Shown here: in pieces, positions 8,405 to 13,777 of the stretch
Layout of the letters: each line of letters opens with the position of its first letter
Numbering within the stretch: the first letter of the stretch is position 1
NCBI GenBank assembly: GCA_964614375.1
Contig: CAZTLI010000102.1
Location: 1-13,777 of the forward strand
DNA: 13,777 nucleotides
Source: CAZTLI01 sp964614375
GTDB lineage: Bacteria > Chloroflexota > Anaerolineae > Aggregatilineales > Phototrophicaceae
Direction of reading: 5' to 3'
The notes under the pieces: generated by a model
Told to the model about the DNA's origin: nothing
What the model saw: the letters and a program-made list of their open reading frames with translations, nothing else
Database searches by the model: none
Made by a program: the position numbers and the translations under genes

Positions 8405-8429
8405 GCGCAGTTCGTCTTAAAATCGGGTT

Positions 8430-9977
8430 TTAGGCCGTGACCGATGCCTGAATCTGCTTCTCGACATCGACCAGTTCGCGCAAAAAGTCACGCGCGCGGT
8501 TCACTGTCGGCAGGGCCATCTGGCGCAGCGGGGTGACAAAGCTGGCGCGCAGACCGCCTTCGCTAATGACGGTATTCAGGAAATGGGCGACTTTGTTGTA
8601 CTGCTGGATGATGAGATTGAGGTAATGGTCGTTCGCTGTCGTTTTCCACAATTCGCAGGCCGCCAACAGCGAATCCAGCCAGTGCAGCATTTCGCCGATT
8701 TTGTATTTATATTCACTGCTGCTGGACTGCCCGGTCTCTTCCAGTTCATCGAACATCTCGCGGGCAGTGCCGATGAGGCCATTGCCATCCACCGCGAACG
8801 GCAGTTCGAAGTCCGCCAGATAGTCGGCATAATTAAAAAAGGCCGGGTTGCGAATAGACCGCGATTCGACATTAATCTGGTCGCCCATCGACTGGTACAG
8901 ATGGCTGCGGAGGTGGGCGATGCGGTCCTGGACAGTGGCGCGTTCCGTCCCCCACAAATAGCGACGGGCATGTTTGGCGGTCATCAGGGTATTGATGGTG
9001 TAATGCCCATCAAACACCGGCAGCACGAACGAATCTATCGCGTCGCGCCCGATGACCGATTCTTTCACAAATCCCTTCGACCCCGCGACCAGCAAATTCT
9101 GCGACAATAGTTCATTGGCGCGCAGCAGCAGGAACGATTTCAGCATCGTGCCATAGAACTGCATATAGGGGGTGTCGCTGAAGGCGATAGACCGGTAGAA
9201 GATGAAGTGCAGCAGCGCCCCTTGCAGCACGAGGTTATACATCTGCCGGAACACGTTGGCGAAATTGATGGGGTTCTCTTTGAAAATTTCTTTCGTGTCC
9301 AGATGTTCCAGCGTGGCGGGAATCGCCTCATGCACCATCCGCACGCCGACATAAGTCGCCTGATATTTGCTGGGCATCGCCATCCGCTGTTGAATCGCCA
9401 GCCCATGCCCGCGCTTGCCCACCAGGACGCCGGGGCCATCAATATCATATTCGGTCAACACCATGCCGGTCAGGACGTGGCTTTCGATCCGTTTCCAATT
9501 TTTGGTGCTGCTGTGGGGGACGAGGAACAGCGATAGGGAACGCGGGCCATCCTGATCGGGGTCGATTTTCGCAATGACCATGTGATAATCGGCAAAGTAG
9601 GAATTGTTAATAATCCACTTGCGCCCTTTGATGTGGAAATTGCGTTCTTCGGGGTCATCGCTGATCGGTGTGGCGATAGTACGAACACTCAACAGATCAG
9701 ACCCGGTGTGCTCCTCTGTCCAGCCCAGGGTGAAGATGCTGTCTTTGAGTTTGGCGGCAAGTTCATGTTCTTCGCCCGCAATCAGCATCATATAGGCCAG
9801 CACACTGGCACCGCCCGCGACCATATAGTTGGGGTCGTCGCCAAAAATTTCTGTCCCCAACTTCATCGACTTCACCATATCAAATTCAGGATACAGGGCG
9901 TCATAGACCGGACGGAGGTTCGTCCGCAGGTGATTATAGTCGATAATGCGCCCAAATTCAGGATGGTTTATATACAT
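8430..9977 (-). CDS. Acyl-CoA dehydrogenase-like flavoprotein, divergent active site
   Basis: A member of the acyl-CoA dehydrogenase superfamily, FAD enzymes that normally form the alpha,beta double bond of acyl-CoA. Seen in the 515-residue product: the flavin/substrate signature WTEEHTGSD at 86-94, the middle beta-domain segment GRKWIINNSYFADYHMVIAK at 118-137, and the C-terminal active-site region at 299-330. Oddities: the usual catalytic motif (I/V)-Y-E-G-T reads VFDGH at 321-325, so Asp323 stands where the catalytic Glu of the MCAD branch lies. The R-x-F-G stretch of the FAD-binding helix is replaced by KEIFKENPI at 229-237. The N-terminal helical domain is short (about 85 residues before the TE motif). 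A helical extension of about 170 residues follows residue 341, giving a length near that of AidB (about 540). ATG 9977 has GAGAG upstream. Substrate is unknown; it could be a true dehydrogenase with altered chemistry or an AidB-like non-catabolic protein. Confidence 0.86.
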   Translation of the reverse strand: MYINHPEFGRIIDYNHLRTNLRPVYDALYPEFDMVKSMKLGTEIFGDDPNYMVAGGASVLAYMMLIAGEEHELAAKLKDSIFTLGWTEEHTGSDLLSVRTIATPISDDPEERNFHIKGRKWIINNSYFADYHMVIAKIDPDQDGPRSLSLFLVPHSSTKNWKRIESHVLTGMVLTEYDIDGPGVLVGKRGHGLAIQQRMAMPSKYQATYVGVRMVHEAIPATLEHLDTKEIFKENPINFANVFRQMYNLVLQGALLHFIFYRSIAFSDTPYMQFYGTMLKSFLLLRANELLSQNLLVAGSKGFVKESVIGRDAIDSFVLPVFDGHYTINTLMTAKHARRYLWGTERATVQDRIAHLRSHLYQSMGDQINVESRSIRNPAFFNYADYLADFELPFAVDGNGLIGTAREMFDELEETGQSSSSEYKYKIGEMLHWLDSLLAACELWKTTANDHYLNLIIQQYNKVAHFLNTVISEGGLRASFVTPLRQMALPTVNRARDFLRELVDVEKQIQASVTA

Positions 9978-10022
9978 TGATAGATACTCTCACTCATTCA
10001 TCTGATTCGACAATAGCGCAAA

Positions 10023-10050
10023 AGTATAGCACCAGCGGGCAGTTTCTCAA
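10023..10050 (-). promoter_or_regulatory. Sigma70-type promoter for the acyl-CoA dehydrogenase-like gene
   Basis: On the minus strand TTGAGA (10050-10045), 16 nt, then TATACT (10028-10023), each five of six to consensus, with a TGC extended -10. The -35 overlaps the last codons and stop of recO. The predicted start is about 40 nt before the ATG at 9977. It is the best-matching promoter in the window. Confidence 0.6.
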
Positions 10051-10808
10051 TGCCGGATACGCCGGATAAAGTCTACACTTTGCAATTTTTGCTCCAAAAT
10101 ATACGTTAAATAACCCAGCATCATCCGTTCAATGTCATTATGCAAAGCCGTATGAATACCGAGCGATTTTACATGGGCATAAGGGCTGCGTTGTAAATGG
10201 CGCAGCAGTTTCAGGGTGGTCATTGTGATGGGCACCAGGCCCTCGCTGAGATGGGCATATCCCGGACTGACCACCCCGCCTTCCGAAAAACTAAAATACT
10301 GGTCTTCGGGCAGAATGATTTCGTGGCTGATGACACATTCATTCAATTCAGGCCGAAAGCCCACCGCATCGAGCAAGCGCATCTCATAATAGCGCACCGC
10401 CAGCCGCGGGTCGCTGTCCTCGCACAGGCGCGCCAGCGTCTCTTTGACCAGTTCAAACAATTCCGCCTGTCCATCATCATCCATCGCCATGAAGCGGTCA
10501 ATCAATTCCGCCACATAGCTGGCATACGCGCCGCGCTGAAGGTCTTCCCGCATCAGCAAATATGGTTCGACCAGCACCGCCTGCGTCAAAATGCCGAAGC
10601 TGCGTCCGCGATGAATCAGCACATCGGTCAGCGCGAATAGCTCCACATGCCCCGATTTGGCGCTGGTGGGTTTGCGCGCGCCTTTGGCAATGGCTTCGAC
10701 CTTGCCGTGCTGGGGTGTGAGCAATGTGAGCAGACGGTCAGCTTCTCCAAAGTCGCGCCGTTTCAGGACAAGCGCCTGTGTGCGAAAAGAACGTTCGGGA
10801 CGTGGCAT
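10047..10808 (-). CDS. recO: DNA repair protein RecO
   Basis: RecO is the recombination mediator that, with RecR (and RecF), helps load RecA onto SSB-coated single-stranded DNA at gaps and anneals complementary strands. The 253-residue product has the family length and order: an N-terminal OB-fold with the typical opening TQALVLKRRDFGEADRLLTLL at about 10-30 (shown by its TxxxLxxRxxGExDRLLTLLT pattern), the GKVEAIAKGARKP turn, then a helical C-terminal domain (YASYVAELIDRF; RYYEMRLLDAVGFRPEL). The zinc-finger region is degraded: only C158 remains of the usual four cysteines, with S161, S181 and Y184 at the other places. The ATG at 10808 starts in register with the family (MPRPERSFRTQALVL), although no strong Shine-Dalgarno precedes it. 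It lies between the helicase and dehydrogenase-like genes with its own upstream promoter candidates. It is probably expressed constitutively. Confidence 0.95.
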   Translation of the reverse strand: MPRPERSFRTQALVLKRRDFGEADRLLTLLTPQHGKVEAIAKGARKPTSAKSGHVELFALTDVLIHRGRSFGILTQAVLVEPYLLMREDLQRGAYASYVAELIDRFMAMDDDGQAELFELVKETLARLCEDSDPRLAVRYYEMRLLDAVGFRPELNECVISHEIILPEDQYFSFSEGGVVSPGYAHLSEGLVPITMTTLKLLRHLQRSPYAHVKSLGIHTALHNDIERMMLGYLTYILEQKLQSVDFIRRIRH

Positions 10809-10882
10809 GTAGATGGTTTGACTAAAAGGTCGGAAAATGGTCTATTGTGTTGGCGTCAGGCACAGGATAGATCGCTGTTACC

Positions 10883-10888
10883 ATTATA
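10883..10888 (-). promoter_or_regulatory. Perfect -10 box upstream of recO
   Basis: TATAAT on the minus strand is a perfect -10 hexamer, giving a leader of about 68 nt before the recO ATG at 10808. The -35 place (CGGTTT at 17 nt) is poor, so promoter strength is uncertain. Confidence 0.45.
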
Positions 10889-10991
10889 GCGAATTGCGTC
10901 TATTAAAACCGTTAACACTGAAACTGTCAGGTGATGGATGTCATGGATTTGTCATGACTCGACCGCCCGGTACACCGACGCTCACCGTTTA

Positions 10992-11021
10992 ATATTACCC
11001 AAAATCGTGTAAGGTTGACAA
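10992..11021 (-). promoter_or_regulatory. Distal candidate promoter upstream of recO
   Basis: On the minus strand TTGTCA (11021-11016), 18 nt, then TAATAT (10997-10992). It lies just beyond the helicase terminator and would give a recO leader of about 175 nt. It is weaker by -10 match than the box at 10883-10888. Confidence 0.3.
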
Positions 11022-11055
11022 CTACTCCGGGCAAATCGCAGGGTAATCGCCGGCT

Positions 11056-11087
11056 AAAACAGAAAGCCCCTGCGGGTGGGCAGAGGC
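11056..11087 (-). terminator. Intrinsic terminator of the DEAD-box helicase gene
   Basis: On the minus strand GCCTCTGC, loop CCACCC, GCAGGGGC form an 8-bp stem with one G-U pair, followed at once by TTTCTGTTTT. It lies 15 bp after the helicase stop and separates that gene from recO. This is a textbook rho-independent terminator. Confidence 0.85.
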
Positions 11088-11102
11088 CTGGTTGTGATTT
11101 GA

Positions 11103-12716
11103 TTATGCCCGTGTGAGGCGCATTTGCTTGCCGCGTATCGTGCCGCGCTGCATGTGTTTGAGTACGGCTTCGACATGAATTTCGGGCACATCGAGATAGG
11201 TCTCGTCACGGCGGATGTCGATTGCGCCGATGACACTGCCGGGAATGCGGGCGGTGCTGGCGATGCTGTAGACAATATCGCCCGGACGCATCCCTTTGGA
11301 GTGTCCAATGTCCATATACAGGCGCACCATGCCCTTTTCGCGCTGGTTGGGGCGGCGGTCGCGACGGCGCGGTTTGCTGGCACGCGCGTCTTTCATGCGG
11401 CCTTCGTTGACAGGTGTGATGTCTTCGAGTGGGCGCTGGCTTTCCTGTGACCGCAGCAGTTGAATCAAGCCGGCGGCGATGCGTTCGGGTTCATAGCCCG
11501 CGTCCATAAGTTCGTCCAACAGCGGGTCAACAGCCTCAATCGCCTCAATCTGGTCAACCACCTGCGTGGCGAACAGGGCGTTACGCCGCGCGAGGACGGC
11601 CTCGCGGCTGGGCAGATTGGCTTTGGCAATCCGGCGGCGGATGTCGCTCTCGATACGGCGCAGCAGATGGCGTTGGCGCGGTGTGATGAAGGTAATGGCG
11701 TCGCCGCTGCGTCCGGCACGACCCGTCCGACCAATGCGATGGATATATTCAATCGCTAACTGTGGAATATCGAAGTTGATGACATGCGACACGGCGGGAA
11801 TGTCCACCCCGCGCGCCACTACGTCCGTCGCCACCAGAATCGTCAATTGACCCGTGCGGAAGCGATGTAAAATCCGTTCGCGCTCAATCTGCGACAAATC
11901 GCCATGAATCGCCATCGCTGGATAACCGCGTTCCAGCAGCGTTTCAGATAGGGTCGCCGCGCCCGCGCGGGTACGGGTGAAGATGAGTGTATTCTTCAGG
12001 TCTTCGACTTCCAGCAACCGACTCAAGGCCGCGACTTTATCGTCCTCATTGACCAGATAATAGCGTTGGGCGATGTTATCGGCGGTGACTTCTTCGGCCT
12101 CGATTGCGATGTGCAGCGGGTCACGCATATATTTTTCAGCCAGCTTGCGGATGGCTTTTGAGAGCGTCGCCGAGAACAATATCGTCTGGCGGGTGCTGGC
12201 ATCCGTCGCGCTCAAAATCGCTTCGATGTCTTCGATGAAACCCATTTGCAGCATTTCGTCGGCTTCGTCGAGAATGACAAAGCGGATGTTGCCTAAATCC
12301 AGTGTCCGTTTGCGAATCAGGTCAAGGGTGCGTCCCGGTGTACCGACGACGACCTGCACGCCTTTCCGCAAGCGTTTTTCCTGTCGATCATAGGATTGAC
12401 CGCCATAAATCGGCAGCACGCGCACACCCAGATGCGACCCATAGCGATGGACGGCTTCCGCCACCTGAATCGCCAGTTCGCGCGTCGGCGTCAATATCAA
12501 TACCTGTAAATCGTGGGAGTCGATTTGTTGCAATACGGGCAGCGCAAAGGCGGCGGTTTTGCCCGTCCCAGTCTGTGCCTGTCCCAGTACGTCGCGCCCT
12601 GCGAGCAGATGTGGGATGGCTTCGGATTGAATCGGGGTCGGTTCTTCGTACCCCAGGGCGGACAGCGTGTCCAGTGTTTCCGGGATTAAGCCCAGTTCGT
12701 GAAACGAGCGAGTCAT
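11103..12716 (-). CDS. deaD: DEAD-box ATP-dependent RNA helicase, DeaD/CsdA-like
   Basis: A cytoplasmic RNA helicase that unwinds short RNA duplexes using ATP; relatives act in ribosome assembly, mRNA decay and cold adaptation. The 537-residue product carries the Q motif (FHELGL near 5-10 through PTPIQ near 26-30), motif I AQTGTGKT at 47-54, Ia PTREL at 77-81, II DEAD at 150-153, III SAT at 182-184, V region VARGVDIP near 300-307, and VI HRIGRTGR at 326-333. A linker rich in Arg and Lys (about 440-462) leads into a DbpA/CsdA-type RNA-binding fold at about 463-537 (VRLYMDIGHSKGMRPGDIV; GAIDIRRDETYLDVP), which places it in the DeaD/CsdA/DbpA branch rather than the RhlE branch. The start at 12716 has GGAG 5 nt upstream and the family N-terminus; the frame is open to 12893, but that stretch is leader. 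A terminator-like hairpin abuts the ribosome-binding site, and a strong terminator follows the gene. Confidence 0.95.
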   Translation of the reverse strand: MTRSFHELGLIPETLDTLSALGYEEPTPIQSEAIPHLLAGRDVLGQAQTGTGKTAAFALPVLQQIDSHDLQVLILTPTRELAIQVAEAVHRYGSHLGVRVLPIYGGQSYDRQEKRLRKGVQVVVGTPGRTLDLIRKRTLDLGNIRFVILDEADEMLQMGFIEDIEAILSATDASTRQTILFSATLSKAIRKLAEKYMRDPLHIAIEAEEVTADNIAQRYYLVNEDDKVAALSRLLEVEDLKNTLIFTRTRAGAATLSETLLERGYPAMAIHGDLSQIERERILHRFRTGQLTILVATDVVARGVDIPAVSHVINFDIPQLAIEYIHRIGRTGRAGRSGDAITFITPRQRHLLRRIESDIRRRIAKANLPSREAVLARRNALFATQVVDQIEAIEAVDPLLDELMDAGYEPERIAAGLIQLLRSQESQRPLEDITPVNEGRMKDARASKPRRRDRRPNQREKGMVRLYMDIGHSKGMRPGDIVYSIASTARIPGSVIGAIDIRRDETYLDVPEIHVEAVLKHMQRGTIRGKQMRLTRA

Positions 12717-12725
12717 TCTCTCTCC

Positions 12726-12763
12726 AAAATAAAACCCTACCGCGCACACGAATGGGGTAGGGT
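12726..12763 (-). terminator. Terminator-like hairpin in the leader of the DEAD-box helicase gene
   Basis: On the minus strand ACCCTACC (12763-12756) pairs with GGTAGGGT (12741-12734) in a perfect 8-bp stem with a 14-nt loop, followed directly by TTTTATTTT (12734-12726). The GGAG ribosome-binding site of the helicase (12725-12722) begins right after the T-tract. It is either the terminator of the broken gene upstream, with the helicase promoter hidden between them, or an attenuator controlling entry into the helicase gene. Confidence 0.6.
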
Positions 12764-12885
12764 CACGTACAACATTCTCTGCAATAGCATAAGGGTACGC
12801 CTGAATCGCGGTTTTTTCAAGTTCACGTTTGTGCCAGATGTGGGCGCGATGCGTGAAGTCCGTCGTTGTCAACCAATCGTTGCCA

Positions 12886-13291
12886 TTACGCACCGAGTTG
12901 GAGGCGTTGTTCGATGTCGTGACCGCGCTGTTTCAAAAGCAGGGGTGCTTTGGAACGCAGGAGCATGTAATGATCGACCAGCACAAGCAAGCGTTCCATT
13001 TCTGCGCGCTCATCATCGGCAAGCTGCCCGCGTTTTCCCAACTCAACGAGTTCACGCAATCGGGCAGCTTGCGACCAGGTGAGACGGTGGATACCCCATC
13101 GCCCATCACTGCTCGTCGCTATAGGTATTCAGCTCATCTGGACACATATCCACCATAGAGCGTGTGCCAAACAGCGAATTTAGCCCATCCAGCAACACCG
13201 CTTTAATCGAGCGATTGCTCTGCTGTGCAATTTGTTGGGCACATTCACACACAACAGTTGGACGGTGCAATTCAACTGTTGATTGGCTCAT
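12886..13291 (-). pseudogene. Disrupted small gene with a ribbon-helix-helix-like N-terminus (antitoxin-like)
   Basis: The 5' part (13291-13106) encodes 61 residues with a short strand (STVEL) and two helices (AQQIAQQSN; RSIKAVLLDGLNSLFG), like ribbon-helix-helix antitoxins, and has GAAGAAGG before its ATG. It ends at TGA (13108-13106). The rest, to the TAA at 12888-12886, reads well in another frame: HRLTWSQAARLREL, then DDERAEMERLLVLVDHYMLL, then KQRGHDIEQRLQLGA. That frame has no ATG or GTG; its first usual start is a TTG at 13059. Reading the TGA as sense gives DEQ-x-WAMG, and removing one base from the GGGG run at 13097-13094 joins both parts into about 134 residues, the size and layout I recall for a family in Chloroflexota and Cyanobacteria. 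The total length of 406 nt fits one extra base. Alternatives: a two-gene toxin-antitoxin-like pair overlapping at TGATG with a frameshifted second gene, or an assembly error. Confidence 0.55.
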
Positions 13292-13321
13292 CTACACCTT
13301 CTTCCAGCTTATTTGCGCTGT

Positions 13322-13358
13322 GGTATACCGATTCCGGAATCAGTCGCACACGCGCGTG
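13322..13358. promoter_or_regulatory. Cluster of three perfect palindromes in the divergent intergenic region
   Basis: GGTATACC (13322-13329) abuts GATTCCGGAATC (13330-13341), and CACGCGCGTG (13349-13358) follows 7 bp later. Their centres are 10 and 18 bp apart. They lie 31-67 bp before the small broken gene on the minus strand and 52-88 bp before the reductase on the plus strand. TATACC within the first could be a -10 for the minus-strand gene. Such clusters often are operators, here possibly for the ribbon-helix-helix-like protein itself. Confidence 0.4.
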
Positions 13359-13362
13359 AAAT

Positions 13363-13391
13363 TTGTTACCATTCGCTTTTTATGGTTTATG
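13363..13391 (+). promoter_or_regulatory. Candidate promoter for the aldo/keto reductase gene
   Basis: TTGTTA (13363-13368), 17 nt, then TTTATG (13386-13391) preceded by TGG as an extended -10. The start would fall near 13398, just before the AGGAGG ribosome-binding site at 13399-13404. The -10 match is modest. Confidence 0.3.
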
Positions 13392-13409
13392 CCAATTCAG
13401 GAGGTTGCT

Positions 13410-13777
13410 ATGGTCTATGCTGCGGCAGAGACCCGCTACGATTCGATGCCGTATAATCGGAGCGGCAAAAGTGGCTTATTGCTCCCGGCAGTATCGTTGG
13501 GGATATGGTACAACTTCGGCGGTGTTGACCCGATTGAAAACGCCCGCGCGATGCTGCGGACTGCGTTTGATCTCGGCATTACCCATATCGACATCGCCAA
13601 CAATTATGGGCCGCCGCCCGGTTCTGCCGAAGAGACGTTCGGACGCATCCTGCGCGAAGATTTGAAACCCTATCGCGATGAACTGGTGATTTCCAACAAG
13701 GCCGGTTACTGGATGTGGCCCGGCCCGTATGGGGAATGGGGGTCGCGCAAATATCTGATTGCAAGCTGCGACCAGAG
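13410..13777 (+). CDS. Aldo/keto reductase, YghZ/GprA type (5' part, runs off the right edge)
   Basis: An NADPH-dependent aldo/keto reductase of the E. coli YghZ (GprA) branch, which reduces L-glyceraldehyde 3-phosphate and other aldehydes, such as methylglyoxal, in the cytoplasm. The 122 residues present follow YghZ closely as I remember it: the opening RYDSMPYNRSGKSGLLLPAVSLG, then FDLGITHIDIANNYGPPPGS, then YRDELVISNKAGYWMWPGPYG. These cover the first strands and helices of the (beta/alpha)8 barrel. Three members of the AKR catalytic tetrad are visible, D61, Y66 and K97; the histidine would lie beyond the edge. The ATG at 13410 has a strong AGGAGG at 13399-13404. It is the only plus-strand gene, divergent from the broken small gene across 118 bp that contain three palindromes. 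About two thirds of the gene is outside the window, so intactness is unknown. Confidence 0.95.
   Translation, partial: MVYAAAETRYDSMPYNRSGKSGLLLPAVSLGIWYNFGGVDPIENARAMLRTAFDLGITHIDIANNYGPPPGSAEETFGRILREDLKPYRDELVISNKAGYWMWPGPYGEWGSRKYLIASCDQ

Noticed and set aside
8583..9110. Plus-strand 175-codon frame opposite the dehydrogenase-like gene
   Set aside because: It is a shadow frame; the minus-strand protein has recognisable superfamily motifs across this stretch.
11015..11020. Perfect TTGACA on the plus strand between recO and the helicase
   Set aside because: No -10 follows at proper spacing and no plus-strand gene lies downstream.
12867..12872. Perfect TTGACA on the minus strand upstream of the helicase
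   Set aside because: No -10-like hexamer lies 15-19 nt downstream; the sequence there is GC-rich.
12717..12893. In-frame 59-codon N-terminal extension of the DEAD-box helicase from a GTG at 12893
   Set aside because: The family N-terminus and the GGAG site both point to the ATG at 12716; the extension would run through the hairpin and its T-tract.

Overview
The window reads as ordinary chromosomal DNA from a free-living bacterium of fairly high GC. My best guess is Chloroflexota (Anaerolineae-like). This rests on the style of the large uncharacterised proteins (an 853-residue secreted/membrane protein next to an ABC ATPase, and a 941-residue cytosolic helical protein) and on a broken small gene of a kind I associate with Chloroflexota and Cyanobacteria. 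No rRNA, tRNA, insertion sequence, phage gene or CRISPR array was seen, so the phylum call is an inference.

Layout: everything lies on the minus strand except the last, truncated gene. In minus-strand order (right to left): a disrupted small gene with a ribbon-helix-helix-like N-terminus (13291-12886); a DEAD-box RNA helicase with a DbpA/CsdA-type RNA-binding tail (12716-11103), preceded by a terminator-like hairpin and followed by a clear intrinsic terminator; recO (10808-10047); a divergent acyl-CoA dehydrogenase-like protein (9977-8430); a 941-residue protein of unknown function (8366-5541); an MFS transporter (5196-3973); a signal-peptide-bearing two-helix membrane protein with a large extracytoplasmic part (3773-1212); and an ABC-2/CcmA-type ATPase (1036-80). 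On the plus strand, diverging from the broken gene, is the 5' part of a YghZ-type aldo/keto reductase (from 13410, running off the right edge).

How the genes may work together: the genes mostly look like single transcription units. Candidate sigma70-type promoters or -10 elements lie in front of the ABC ATPase, the membrane protein, the 941-residue protein, the dehydrogenase-like protein and recO. The dehydrogenase-like gene and the 941-residue gene are only 63 bp apart and could also be read together. The membrane protein and the ABC ATPase are probably functionally linked, with a permease expected beyond the left edge. RecO (recombinational repair) and the DEAD-box helicase (RNA remodelling) are housekeeping.

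Most worth a second look: the hairpin plus U-tract abutting the helicase Shine-Dalgarno; the acyl-CoA dehydrogenase homologue with Asp at the catalytic Glu position and a degraded FAD-contact motif; the unknown 941-residue protein; the small gene broken by both a stop and a frameshift; and three back-to-back palindromes in the divergent intergenic region. I do not see a complete, convincingly new multi-gene system here.
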